Part shown: positions 48,801-63,300 of the stretch, in pieces
Layout: each line of letters opens with the position of its first letter
Position numbering within the stretch: position 1 is the stretch's first letter
NCBI GenBank assembly: GCA_033439795.1
Contig: JAUTDP010000008.1
Coordinates: 186,001 to 250,000, forward strand
Length of the DNA stretch: 64,000 nt
DNA from: Sordaria brevicollis
Taxonomy: Eukaryota; Ascomycota; Sordariomycetes; Sordariales; Sordariaceae
Direction of reading: 5' to 3'
Program-made: the position numbers and the translations under genes
Notes under the pieces: model-generated
Seen by the model: the letters and a program-made list of their open reading frames with translations, nothing else
What the model was told of the DNA's origin: nothing
Database searches by the model: none

Positions 48801-50030
48801 GCGTGCCGGTTAATATACGCCGACCGTTTAATTTAATATAGGGCTCGTAAATTATAGGGCTCTTAATTTTAATAAAGAAAGCGGCTATTTTTAAAATATT
48901 TTAGACTTTAATATTAATTCAGTTAATAATTAAAATTTTAAGCGGGGTAATATTATAGCGAACGGGAGGTCGGGAAAGTTTGGGAACGGGTAAATTATAA
49001 ATAGGAATAGGGTTAATTTAAGGAGCGGGCTTCTTTTAAAGAGTGGGCTTATTTTAGGGAATAGATTTCGTTTTAAAAGCGGCCGAGGGTATAATTATTA
49101 AAATTGGCTCTTATATTACGGTTGGGGAAATAGCTTTAAGAATTAACGTATTCTTTTTAAGGGGGGTTATTATTAAAGTAAATTTAAATAAAGCCTTAAT
49201 AGCGGCGACCGTAACGTTATTAGAAATAGCGCGTAGTATTATAATTAATTCGTTAAATAGATTTACGGTAAAATAATAATTATAATAGTATTTAAATTAT
49301 ACGTTATACGCGTTGTAATTAATTTCAGGTTTATAGAATTATATTTATAAGAAATTTAAAATTATAGGGTATTTAGGGGAAATATCGTATATTAAAAAAA
49401 TAATAACTTTATTATAAAATCCGATACGGAACTTAGCCCTTACTCTTTTAAAAATAATGCCTTTAATTATATTATTGGCTAAAATTAGTTTCTTTGGATA
49501 TTAAAATTTAAAACGCGGAAAGTTGTTTTTTATTATAAAAGAACGGTCGATAAAAGTGAATATAGAATATTTATTATTAATAAAGGTAATATAATAATCT
49601 TTACGTAAGCCGGTTATTACGTAGGAAGAAAGGAATATTAAATTTGGGGTAATAAAATTATTTAAAAATTAAATCCGTATTTCTTCTAAACCCTTTAATT
49701 CCGGGGAATTTAAAACTTTATTTTTTTTAATTAGGAATTGTAATAACCGCTAAGGCCTTTATACGCAATTAGGTATAAAGGCTATTCGTTTTCCGGAGCG
49801 TTATAATATTCTTTACCTTCGGCGGCCGGAGTAGCGGAGGCGGTAAAGGCGGTTAGAGTAGTATTAGCGGCGCGGACTTTAATTTATTAACCTTGATTAC
49901 GCTTTTTTTTCTTCTTATTGCCCTTATCTTTACTATTTTAGCGGCCTTTATTATTATAATTTATTGAATTAGTATAATTACGGTTAATATAACCCTTCTA
50001 ATTATAATAGCGGTAGAGGCCCTTATATAT
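45860..50030 (-). pseudogene. Decayed Gypsy gag-pol, element B
   Basis: On the minus strand a CCHC-type zinc-knuckle pattern (RYYNQKGY with Cys and His codons mutated) lies near 50023-49991. The reverse-transcriptase stretch NALNTFQ-like to YFNNILIYS spans about 47830-47690, with the catalytic DD read as NN. The integrase core (SNRGI, later TERINAEIKYYL) is readable near 46085-45900. These changes and the many stops fit C-to-T/G-to-A mutation, so the copy cannot make functional proteins. Confidence 0.85.
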
Positions 50031-51649
50031 ATATTGGTTGAAAATATCTTTATAAATGAATACGGTTAGATTAATAGCGTTTAAATCTATTTTATTATTA
50101 TTTTAATTAATAGGAATATTATTAGGATTAATATAAGGGGCGGAGTTAGAGTTAGCGGCGGGGGTGGTATTAATAACGGATAGATTAAGGGTATAATTAA
50201 TTATTTTTTAACGGTAATTAATATTTTTAAAATTGGTAGTAATAATATAGTATAAATCGAATTAGGCGTAGAAGTTATCGGCGGCCGGGGGGTTATAATA
50301 GGTAAAACCGTTGCGAAAATGTTTATTAATTTTATTACGAAGGTAATAAACCTTTATAACGTTATTATAACCGATTAAATTATAGAAATTAATAAATTCT
50401 TATTTAAATTCGGTAAAGGGGTAGTTCTTTATATAATATTCTTCGAAACGGCGGTTAATATTATTAATTAAATTAATATTCTTAAAACGTTTAATTAAAT
50501 AATTTATAAATTCTTTTTTAATTTTCTAATACTAAATATTTTCGAATTTATTATTCTAAATAGTTTAAAACTCTTTACGGATATTAAATAGGATTTTCGG
50601 GCTTAAAAGTATAGCCGTTTTAATAATTTTAGTATTTTTATCGGGATAGAAGAGGGTATCGACTTTTTATTAGGATTGGATGCGGAAACGTTAAGCGGCG
50701 AAGATTTCGTAGCGGGTAGCAGCGCTGCTAAGCTCCTTTTTTATAAAAATGGGAGGGTTATTAATAATTTGACGGTAATTAAATATAGTATTAGTATTAG
50801 TAATTTTATCCGTAGTATTTGTATTAAATTAGGTCGTAAATTTCGAGATAGTATTGCGAAGGGTATTATTATATTTATCGGCGGTAAATTTATCGGCCTT
50901 AAAGGATTAATATTTAGTAATAAATTGGTAATATTTAAGGTTTATATTATCGAACGTATTTTAAGCGTTATTAATAATATAGCGGTTAGTAAATATTTCT
51001 TTGCGGTAATCTTTAACGATAGATAAAATTTTAATATAAATACGGGCGATAAGTGCGATAATCGAACGGAAAGTAGGGTATTCGGCGATAATATTAATTT
51101 TGGATAAATAATCTTCGGGGATTATTTCCTTATCTTCGTCCTTTTCAATAGCGGTAATAAGGTTATTAATACTTTAGAAGATAAGAAATTCGTATAAAGT
51201 AGTAACGTAAATATTAATATTATAAGTAAATAAATTATTTACTATAGGAGGTTTATTAATATTTAGAGAGTGAAAAATCGTAAGGAATTTATTATCGTTT
51301 CCTAAAAAGTACGTAGGATCGTTATTACTATTTATATTAAATATTAACGAACGGAGAGAAAGTTTATAATTTACGAAACGATTTTAAAAATAGAAAAAGA
51401 GAAAGAGAGAAATGCAGCGTTTACTTTTATCCGTTAAATAAAAGGAAGGTTACCTTTATTCTTTAAATAAAGGGACGCGGTTCTAACGAATAATTAACGG
51501 TTGAAATTATTATAATAAAGGAGATTATTTTAATTATCGAAAAAAAAAGAAAGAATATTAGGTTTAACGATTTACGAATAAGGCAATTTTAATACGTTTA
51601 AATAATCGAAAATTATATATTATAAACGTAATAGTAAAGTATAATATAT

Positions 51650-51944
51650 TATTACGGGTAAATATAATTAAGGTAGGTAGAATAAAATATGCGATATTAT
51701 ATAAGGAAGGAAAAGAAGAAAGGGAGCGAAGTTGTACGCGGGTAGCTACCCTTATAAAGGCACGGCGCACAGACCATACGCGCGCAGGGCGCGCGTGGTT
51801 ATATGATTGGGACCGCGACCGTATTATTGTGCGACCGCGGCGGCGGGCTAGCCGAATAAGGTTATAATTATCTTAGTAGTGATTACATCCTTGGCACAAA
51901 TACGTAACCAAGTTACGTGCAGTTATTAGGCTAAGCCTGTGACA
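51650..51944 (-). repeat. 5' LTR of Gypsy element B
   Basis: 295 bp, clearly less altered than its partner at 44582-44876 (plus-strand end CCTGTGACA against CCTATAATA). The same CG-rich core lies near 51778-51797. Confidence 0.92.
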
Positions 51945-51949
51945 GCAAC

Positions 51950-53600
51950 CCGGTATAAAATACAGCCCCGAATTCTTTTAACCCGTACCTACGGTATATT
52001 CCGGATTTTATTAATTTATAGCCCGCTATATTCGTTAACTTTATATACTTATATATTAAAAATACTATAAACGGAATATAATTATATATATTTTTATATA
52101 ATTTTATTTATCGGCGGGATTTCTATTAATTAATTACAATATATTAATATAGGGTAAAATTGTTATCTACCTAAATATATGAGTAATTATTTGAGTAGCA
52201 GATAGTAGGGCAAGTATAAATCTATACCTCCCTCCCTCTAGAAGATTCGGAGCCTATATTTAAAAAAAGGATAAAAGGGGGAAGCTTCTCCCTCCTTCGA
52301 TTAAAGAAGGTAAGAAAGAGAATTAAAGAAAATAATAACTTTATTTTTCACTTAAAGAACCTTTTCTATAAAGCTATTAAATAACCCCCTTAAGGACTTT
52401 TAAAAGAATTAACTAATAAATTTACTCTTATTTAAAAAAAATAATAAAAATAAAACTTTATTTTACTCTTACTCTTTTTCTTATAATAATAAAATTAAAA
52501 ATTATTAACCTTATTTACGTTTTTTAAATAAAAATCCCTAAATTAATTTAATCCTTCATTATAAATTTATAATATAGGCTCTATTTCTTTTATAATATAG
52601 TTTTTAATTTAAATTAAATTTAATAATAAGGACGAAATAAATTTTAAATTTTTAATTAAATTGGTTAATGCGGACGTAAGAGACTTTCGGCCGGGGTTTT
52701 TCGTAAACGCGAAAGTTATTCCCGTAGCCTTCGGGATATTATTTTAAATACCGATAATCGAATAGCGAAGTATTAATTAATATTAACGGTAAAAGAATCT
52801 TTCGATAGATTTATAGGAAATTTTAATTTCGGATATATACGAATTTCCGTTTCCCCGATATTATAAGATTTTAATTAATGGAAAATAGATTAAAAAATAA
52901 GAAAAGATATAGAATATTAAAAATTATAAGAAAATCGGAATAGTAAAAGTAAAAGATTTAGAAATTAAAAACTTTATTAATAAATTTAAAGAAGAATTAC
53001 CGGAAAAATATTAAAGGGATTAAATCCGTTCTTTATTATAAATTATCCGTTTATTAAATATTTATATTTTATATACGGAATTCGCTCTCCGGTTAGTTAA
53101 AATTATTATAGGATTTTTCTTTCTAATAATCCGAAGATTTTTTAATATTTCGAAGGAATTTTTAGCTTTATTAAAAGAGGTAAGGTTTATTAACGAAAGT
53201 ATTATTAAATAGATTTATTTTTCGGATAATTTAGAAATAAAATTATTATAAGATTTTAAGAACAGTAAAGACCCGTTAGCGGTATTATAATATTTAAATC
53301 GAGAATTTATTAATAAAGAGGTATAAATTTATATTTCTTTTAAAAAAGATACGAATAATAATTAATATTTTAATTATACGTATAATACCCCTCTTCCCCT
53401 TTATTTATTATTTATTATTTATAAATTTATATTATTTATTATATTTAATAAAAATATTATTAATACGTTTAAAGATATTCCCCTTATTTTTTCCTCTCTT
53501 TTATTAATTTTATTATTTATCCCTTTTTATTCCCTTTTTACCGAGTAAATTCCTCTTATTAAAATAATTTTCAATATTACTATTATTATTTTAATTAGTA
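51950..53600. repeat. RIP-altered DNA between element B and the third Gypsy gag
   Basis: AT-rich. A less altered patch at about 52150-52300 (near TTGTTATCTACC and CAGATAGTAGGG) could be part of the third element's 5' LTR, but I found no second copy in the window, so this is unproven. Confidence 0.5.
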
Positions 53601-56600
53601 ATATTATTTATAATATTACCCCCGTTAATTTTTTTAACGGGAATAGGGTTATTAAATATTTTGAATTATTTAAAAAGAAAGTTAGGATTTATAAATTCGG
53701 TAATAACGAATAGAAAATTTCTATTTAGTTTTAATAATATAAAAGGGAGTTTAAGGATATTAATAAAAGTATTATTCGTAAATTTAAATTCTAGAAGATT
53801 TATACCTAATTTAAATTTATAAAGCGGTTTAAAATAGCCTATAAGGTTAAGGACCTTAAATAAACCGAAAGTACGGCTATTATTTTAAAATATTTCTATT
53901 CTAAACGGGTTTTTAATAATCGTAATATTATTATAGATATTATTCTTATTTATACGGTTTTATTAATTTATTAAACCGCTATTAATTAATCCTTTGTTTA
54001 TATTAACGTTATTAAAAATTTTTACCGAAAATTTGACTTTAAAATTAAATAGACCGTAACTTCTTTCTTTAATAAATATAAAAAGGAATTCTATTATATA
54101 AATTAGGTAGAGTTTTTAATTAAATTAAATAGTTTAATTATTAAATAGTTCGACGACATTAAATTTAACGACTATTTTAATAATAAGGAAGAGATTAATA
54201 CCTACCGTTTTATACGTAAAGCGATTCGTTTTTCCGATAAAGAATTTATTTAAAGTATTAATAAGAAATTTATTAAAAAATTTATCTTTAAATTTATTTT
54301 TAAAATTGCCGAAACTTTTATTATAATTAGGGATAATTAAATAAAAAGGTTAATTAAATCCTTCGAATAATTAATTATCGTTTATAAATCTTTAATAATT
54401 AACCGGATTATTAATACTTTTATCCCGCTTCTTCTTATATTTTTTTAATTTTAATCGACCTAAATTTACTATCCTTAAATTAATTCAGTTTAAACCCGCC
54501 CCTATAATGAAAATTATACTAACGGTAGAAGAAGGAGGGAACCCTATTATTAAATATACTATTATTATAGTAAAATAGGTTATTATTTATTTAATTATAA
54601 AAAGAAGGATAGGGATAATTTTTATAATATTATATAGTAAATTACCTTTAATAGGTAAAGATCCGTAAATATTATTATTTATATAAATAATATTATAAAT
54701 ATTTTTAATTTATTCTTTAACGAAATATATATTCGTATTATTAATTAAAGCGCCTTAAAAAAAGTAATCCGTTTATTATTTACTTTAAACCTAAATTATC
54801 TTAATTATAATAATTTTAAAAAATAGGAGAGAAATATTTAATAGAAGGGCGTCGTTATAAATCCTTATTTTACCCTTTATTTTAAATTCTTTAAGGATTC
54901 TAATATAGCGAAGAAATAATAGGATACGGTTTTCGCTCGGAAAATTAATATTAGGGCTATTAATTATATTATTATTAATATTTTCGATAAATTTTATAAA
55001 TTTTTAATTAAATTTCATCGAGGGACTAATATTTTTAATTTATAAACTTAAATATTTGTAATCTCTAAAATTAAAGATATTACCGATTTTACCGAAGAAT
55101 AAATTAATTCCTTTTTTAATACAGCTATTATCATTATTAGAGAATTAAAAAAGCTTAGAACGGAGGAAGCTATACCCGATTATATTATAACGCCCCCTTT
55201 TATTTAACCTTTTAACGTTAAAATTAATAAATCTATATTTAAATAACTTAATTAAATTTTTAAAAATAAAAGCCGTATTAATAAAATAATATTTATAATA
55301 ATAATAACGCCTTCGATAAAAATAATAATTAAGAAGGCGCCCGTAGCCGAAAAGGACGGAGGTATTAATTAATTAATCCTTTGGGATATTATTTTTAAAT
55401 TCCGAAAATAATACCCTATAGCCGCTAAATTTATAAACATTAAAGTTATTATTATTATTAAGGATATTATTCGGAATAACCCAATTACTATTAAAATTAT
55501 TTATAATTAAATTAAATAACTTTCTAATATATTTTATATAAAGGATAGGGTTCCTAAAATCTAATTTAAATATTATAATAACGCTACCCTTAATAATAAT
55601 TCTAAAATTAACCGTTTTATTCCTATTTAATAAAGAGTTTAAACGTATTCTATTATAATTATTAATCCAACTTATAATCCTTTTATTAACTTTATAAAAG
55701 CTTTTTTTAAAAATGAATTTTTTTCTTTATTTAATTAGTAAAATATTACCGATTAATAGAAGGTTAAATCTCCTTTTACCTAAATTTTATTAACTTATAA
55801 TATCCTAACCTTAGCGATTAATTAAATAAAGTAAATCGATAAATCCTCTTTTATTAAGAATAAAATTACGCGTTTAATACCGTTATTAATCCTTTACGTT
55901 TTTATTAGCGTAAAAGGAAGTAAGAAAGTATTTATTTTATTAAATAATAACGCCGAATATAATATTATTAATAAAACGTTGGTTAATAGCTTTAAATTAT
56001 AAAATATTTCTATTTAAATTATTAATATTAATAATAATAATAGGAAGAAGGGTTTTTTTAAAAAGATTTATAAAAAAGTATATTTATTTAATAAAGGAAG
56101 GGAAATTTATTTTTTCGTTACCGAATAGCCTTTACCCAATTATAATATTATTTTAGGTTTATTATTCTTTTATAATATAAATATTTATTTAATTTATAAG
56201 GATAATAAAGCTTTCACTATTATAATAATTAAAGGGGTAATAATCTACGCCGCGTTAATTAAAATTTATAATTTAATAAAAGGGGTTTTTAAAGGCGGGT
56301 AAAAGGTTTAATTCCTTTATAATCGCGATAATAATAATAGAAAAAGAGGCGGTAATAAAGGAAGAAAGGGAAGAGAGGAAAGAGCGGTAAAAATAAATAA
56401 AAGAGGAAGAAAAACGAATACCGAAATAATTAGAGGAAGATAATAAACGGATTGCCCCTATATTAAATTTTATAATTAAATAGGTTTTAGAATTATTATA
56501 ACGAAAAAAGGATAGTTTAAAGGAATTGGAAAATATATAGAAGGGTATAAATAGCCCGGTGCGGATTTTTAAATAATTTTTACAACGGATGCGAAGGGGG

Positions 56601-59600
56601 GTAATTACGTTAATTCGGAAATTTAATTTAGAAAGGAAATTTTTATTAAAAGAGGAATTTAATTTTAAAGGAAGATTAAAAATAATATTCTAAACGTATA
56701 TTATATATAAACGAATAATTTAAAAAATTAATCCGGTCGATAATATAACTTCTAATAATTTTAAATTTAAAGGAAATCCTAATTAAAAAGTAAAGCGATT
56801 AAAAATAATTAAAGAGCGGATTATTATTTTATTTAAAAATTTTAATTCTAAATAGGATTAATATATTATTTTATACTTTATAGAATTAATTAAAGGGTTT
56901 CGTTCTATTAAAAAATATTTTCAAATTATTTTAAAAACGGTTTAAAATACTTTAAACGAAATAAAAATCGAATTATTCACCTATATTTTCTATAATAGGG
57001 AATAAATTCTTATATAGGATTTTAATAAATATAAAAGATTTAACCCGGATATTATTCCCTTTTAATAAATTTATACTATATTTTATTTTATTTAATAAAT
57101 AAAATGTATTTTAATATTTAAAACCCTTTATAATTAAGTATATAATTTATTAAAGGATAGAATATAAAAAAGGATTTTCGAAGAAAATTATATTATTTAC
57201 CGAAATAATTAATTTCTAATTATTAAAAAGAATAGCGGCCTATATTTTATTAATAACGCCTAACGGATTAATAAAATAATTTTAAAAAATATTAACCTAT
57301 TTCTAAGCTATAAAGAATTTAACGAAACGTTTAAAGGGTATAAAATATTATTTTTATTCGACCTTTTCTCTAATTACGATTAAATTCCCTTCGATAAAAT
57401 TAACCGCGACTTTATTACTTTTTTAATACTTTTAAACCTTTTTAAAATGATTATTCTACTTTAAGGAAATATTAATTTAATTATTTAATTTATAAAAGCG
57501 ATAATTAAAATATTCTACGATTTAATTCTTAACGTTTATTAACCGTATTTTAATAATATTTATATTAAAGGGTTTTAAATAATTTATAACGAAGAGTAAA
57601 TTAATTCGAAGGGGATTAGGAAATATATTTTGAAATACTTTATAAATATCGATAAAGTCCTAATTAACGTTAAATTTGCCGGAAATACTATTATAATAAT
57701 TAAATTATAATAATATTAGAAGGAGGTAATTTTTATTAAATATTTTTATATATTTAATAAAAAGGTTTTAATTAAAGAGAAAATCCGAAAGATTAATAAA
57801 TAAATTTATTATAAAAAGATTTTTAAGAAAAAGGGAAGCGGTATTTGAAAAGTTTATTCCTTTTTAAGAATTATAAATTATTATTAAATATAAATTTATA
57901 AATTTAATATTATTATAATCCTTTTTTACGTTTTAATAAAGAAGGGAATTACATTTAAATAAATTAAAAACGAGTAATTCGTAATAGAATACTTTTAATA
58001 TTTAATTACTATAATTTTAATTTTTATAACCTTTATTTATAATAATAAACGCTATAAAATTATTATTTTAATAATTAATATTTTTCTTAAAGGTTAAGGA
58101 GGTATTTTAGAGTAAATCGGCCTTAATAATAAAAAATATTTATATAAATTTAAAAGCGGAATTTAATTAAAGGTTAAAAAGCGTTATAATATTATTAAAA
58201 GGGAATTTCGGGGGCATTTCTATATTTTAAAACGCTTATAGAAATACTTCTTTAGAATATATTTCGTTATTAAAACTAATATTACAATTCTTATATATTA
58301 ATTTAATAATATTATTAACAATATTCTAAGGGCTTTATTAATATATTAAATTATTTAGATTGAATTTTTCGATTTTAAAGTTAAATATATTCTTAATTTA
58401 AAGAATTCTATAATTAATAAATTATTCTATAAACCTTTTAAACCTTTTAATTTATATAAAAAAGAGTATAAAAAGGACATTAACGATTTTATAAATATAT
58501 AAATTTATATTACCTTTATAGAATTACTTAAATCGATTCTACGTAGTAATTAATCGCGGTAATCGGAAAAGATTATAAAATTCTTTTTAATTATAAAAAT
58601 CCCTACCTATTTAAAAAATATAATTTTAAAGCGCCAATTCCGTAATAACGCGCTAAAATATACGGTTTAAAATAGTATTCTTTAATTATAACCTACTAAT
58701 TTTATTTAATTCCCTAAATAGATTATTAATATTTAGGAGGAATAGTAATTAATTATAACCCGGTACTATAATAAAGTAGGATATCGAAGATATAAAGGAA
58801 TATATCGTTATATTATTGAGTATTATTATTAAAAGAGTATATATAATAATATCGAAGAATTAATCCGCTTTTACCCTTAATATTAATAATTCAATCCTAA
58901 GCGCTTCAAAAATAATCATTAATAATTTTATCCTAATTTTTACCCTTTTAATAAATAAATTTTAAATATTTAATATCTTCTAGGGGCCGATAGGAAAAGG
59001 ATTTTTCTTTTAAAAATTAGGGATAATACGATTAATTATATTAAAGTTACCGTTTTATTTAATATTAAATTTATTTAAATAAAGTATTTTTTTAAATCCG
59101 TTTTTTTAAAATAAGGATATCCTTTAATAATTTTTATTAATAATAATTTTAAATTCTAATTAACCGTTACTAAATATTTAACCTAATTAGGGATTTATAG
59201 GGAATATATTATACCCTTTAATTTTAGAACTAATAAGAATAATAAATAAAAGTATATAACGATCGCTACTTTATTTATAAAAATAATGGATAATAAAAGG
59301 CGTAATTAGAAGAAATTCTTACCTTACGTTTTATTTATTAATTAAATAATAATCCGGGGCAATTACGGCTATATTCCCTTTTAATTAATTTATAATTACA
59401 ATTTTATTATTCTTATTAAATTCGATTTACCTTTATAATAAGTTATTAATTAGAAAATAATAATAAATTAATAACGAAGGAGGAATTAATCTACGCTATT
59501 ATTCGAATACGCGAAGAATTAGAATACCGGTTTAATTAGGCCGTTAAAAAGGTCGCTACAATAAAGGAAGTAATTACCGTTTATTATAATAAAAAGAATA

Positions 59601-59800
59601 AGCGAAAAATATACTCTATTAATATTTAAATCGAAATCGGAAATTTTATTTTAAAGTATAATAACGTTAAAAGGGTAAATATAAATTCTATATAGAAATT
59701 AACCTACTATTAGGAAAGTCCTTATTATATATATTAAATTTCCTCTTCGGGTAATATTTATTATTTAAATACTTTTAACGGGATCCCTTTAAAAAGGTTA
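53600..59800 (+). pseudogene. Decayed gag-pol of a third Ty3/Gypsy element (C)
   Basis: On the plus strand a zinc-knuckle-like pattern (YYYYSKIGYYLFNY, with Cys and His codons mutated) lies at about 54555-54600. An aspartic-protease-like active site (LLNNNAEYN, normally D-S/T-G-A) lies near 55938-55965. Reverse transcriptase runs from about 57190 to 57720, with YRNN-FLIIKKN, FLFDLFSNYD and PYFNNIYIKGF blocks, the last holding the mutated DD pair. Frames continue to about 59800 with no recognisable integrase core. The sequence differs from A and B and represents another Gypsy lineage. No LTR pair was found. Confidence 0.75.
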
Positions 59801-60349
59801 ATAAATATTAAGAATATTGAAAAATTCGTAATTAAGGATAAAATAATATTAAATATTAAAAATCCGATAAAAAATTTATAAGAGCTAATTAATCCCGAGG
59901 AGGAATTTATTCGGGGTTTAATTAATAATGGAAAAATTATAAAAAAAATTCTTAAGAGATTTTTAAGAACGGAGGAACTTTAATTAATATTTACTAAGGG
60001 AATTCGAATAAAGATTTTTAATAAAAGGATACGTTAAAATTTTAAAAAATCTTTAATTAAAGTAATTATCCTAATAAAAAAGCTTCTAAAGAAGTAAATT
60101 TTAATTAAGGATTAATTTAAAGCGTAATTAAGTATTGTAAAAGGGGAGGAAATTTAACCCTAATTTAAAAACGACCTTAATTAATTTTAAATTATAAATA
60201 AAGGATTATAATATTAAAAAATATATAATAGGGTTAATAGCCGCCGATATTTATAGGACGTTATAAATACTATTTTTCTTCGAATTACCGAAAATACCCC
60301 CAACCGAATAACGTTCGAACCGATTTATACCCAACTAATTCCTTAATTA

Positions 60350-63300
60350 CTAATTATTCTCGGTTAGGAATTCCGATTCCTTTTTTTTTTTTTTATATTT
60401 TTTATTTTTCGTATTAGGTCCTTTATCCTTACCTTTAATTATTTATTTTTACTTATTCGTTTTTACTTTTATTTCTTTTAATTTATTAAAGGAAATCCCT
60501 ATTAAATTCTATAATATAAATAATTTTTAAAAACCGACCTTAATTTTTAATTTCTTAAGAAACTATTATTTAAAGTTAGAATAAATTAAAGCGCCTTTAA
60601 TATTAAAAATTTAATACCTTTTTAACCGTTTTATATTATTTTTTAATATTTTATTTTAAGGAGATTTTTTAATAAAAATAATCGTTCGGAACTTAAATTA
60701 CTTTTAAAGGGAAAATTAAATATTAAAATAAAAAGGAAATATTAAAGGGAGATTATTTTTCTTTATTATTTATTTATTTTATATTTATTCTATTTATTAG
60801 AAAATTTTTCGCCGAAAAAGTTTTATATTTTATATAAAAGGTATTAATTTATACTTATAATACTAATTTATTTTTACTACTTTCTTTAAAAGGAACGATA
60901 ATACCCTTTCCCTTTTCTTTAATAATAATAATAATATTATTTTCTTTACCTTTATTACTTTTAGAATTACTATTTTTAATAACCCTTTTATTAAAAACCT
61001 ATTAATTAACTCTTCCTTTAATTTCGATATTTTCGACGCTAATTTCGAATTTTATTTTCTTACGAATAGGTTTTTTATTTTCGCTAACTTCTCCGCTACC
61101 TTTATTATAAAATTTACTTTCTTTACCTAAATTATTATTATCCTTCGAAAGTTAATTTATATTAATAATATTAAAAATATCCTTATTATTATATATAATA
61201 TTAATTTTAATATAATTATTATAAATATTTAAACTTTTTCCTTTTATATTTAATTACTTATATTTAAATTAAATATATTCGGCCCAATTTTTAAAGTTAT
61301 TAAATACGCGCCGATTTATTCTTTATTAATAATTCTTAAGTACGTTATTAATTATTAAAATAGGGCCGTTAATATTGCGATTATTAATTAAAATTTCGAT
61401 AAAAAGCCGTAACGTAATATTTTTACGAAATCTAAATTGAAATTCCTTCTTAGAATAATTCGAATAAATATATTAATTTACCTATTTAATATTCTAAACG
61501 TAATTCCTATATATATTTCTTTTAATATTTCTTAATATAGAAATATAACTTACGAAAAGAGATTAAACGTTAAAGGACTCCTATTCGTTATTATAAATAA
61601 AGATCGAAATATACGATTTCTAAATTTATTCGGTATAATTAATATAAAGGAACCGGTTTTTAAAAGGAAGAAATTAATTAATAAGGGAAGATAAAAAAAG
61701 AAGAGGAGTAAATTTATACGGGGAATTATATATTTAAATAAATAAATTAAAAATATATTCTTTCTTAATACGTATATAAACGCTATAATAGCCTAAAGGC
61801 TAACCTCCTTTCTTTTTAATAAAAATACGCTAATATTCTTTAATATTAAAATTATATTTATCAAAATATTTAAAGATAATACGCTAATATTAATTTATTA
61901 AATAGAATTCCTTTATTAAATTCTTAATTTATTTAAAAAACTTTAGTAAAACCTATTCGAAGTAAAACGAGCTAATAAAAGGAAGATAAATAATAATAAA
62001 AATTTTCACTTAAAAAAAAAAACTTTAATATTTATATTTATAAGTATTCCTTAAAGTTAATTATTAGCGAATTTACAGTTTTAATAAATATAAATTTTAT
62101 TAAAAAATTATTTCTTTCCGTTAAAATAGGCGTTTATATAATAAGGATTATTTTAAATAATTAAAAGGAAATCGGGGATAAGATTATAAAAGGCCGGAGC
62201 CGAAAAACGTTTATTTATAATAGTAACGTATTCGCCGAAATTTATATTGAAAAAAGGTTTCTTTTATTAATTAATAAATATTTTAAAGCGTTAAATTTCT
62301 TCTTAAATAGGATTTTTTATAATATCCTTAAATTTAATTATAATATTTTAATAAAAGAGGCGAATTTATATAATATTATTTAGAAGAAAAGAAATTTTTA
62401 AACGAAAGGAAGCGGATAAAGTAGAAAAGAGTAATATAAATCTATTCGTCGGCTAAAAAGGGAAATTTTAATTCTTTCCCTAATTACTTAAATAAATTGC
62501 TTAAATAACGAAAATAGAATAGTTAACGAAAATAGAACCCGGACGTAGGAAGGTATTCGGATAAATAAATATTCGGACCTAGAAATATTTTTCAGGCAGT
62601 ATAATAGTAAGGAAATATTTATAATACCGATAATAATTTTAAAATAATACAAATTTATATAAAAGATAAAAAACTCTTATAATAATAAAAAAGATTTTAA
62701 CGCGTCGCGGAGTAAGAGATTTTTCTTTCTTTTTACTACGATTTTTAATATTTTTTTCGTTAAGGAATAAATTTATATTAGCTTTTTATAACCTTTTTTA
62801 TTAAATATCCTTATATTTTTAATTTCAATAATACTATAATCCTTAAAAAAAACCCTTCTTCTCCCTCCTAAAATCTTTACCCTATTAAACGTTTATTTTT
62901 TACTTTTATATAAATTTACTCCTCTATTAAAAATAATTTTAAATAAAAAAATTATCCTTATAGAGGAGGAATAAACCTTTTTCGCTAAAAATATAATACG
63001 TTATTAAATTAAAGGATTATTTAAAGGAATAGGATTTATTATTGAATTTTAAAAATAGTAAATTTATAATTAAAAGAATATTAAAATATACGCGGGGTAA
63101 ATTTACCCTTATAAAGTAATTAAAAAAGAATAATAAAATTTTACCCTTTATTTAAATTAACGCTTCCTTATTATTATAAATAAACGTTTAAACGAAGAGA
63201 AATTATTATTATATTTATTTATTATAAAGCCCGAAATTAATAAAATATTATTAGAATTAATTTATAGGGACGTTCCCCTATTTATCGATTAACCCGCTAT

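Larger units (their letters stand above)
44582..51944 (-). mobile_element. Full-length RIP-inactivated Ty3/Gypsy LTR retrotransposon (family B)
   Basis: 7363 bp with two 295-bp direct LTRs and a perfect 5-bp target duplication GCAAC at 44577-44581 and 51945-51949. The coding strand is minus: a gag zinc knuckle near 50000, reverse transcriptase near 47760 and integrase near 45980 appear in that order from right to left. The LTR start on this strand, TGTCACAGG, and the polypurine region are shared with element A, so the two families are related. Confidence 0.95.

Noticed and set aside
50676..51026. 116-codon plus-strand frame inside Gypsy element B
   Set aside because: It is antisense to the decayed gag region of a minus-strand element.
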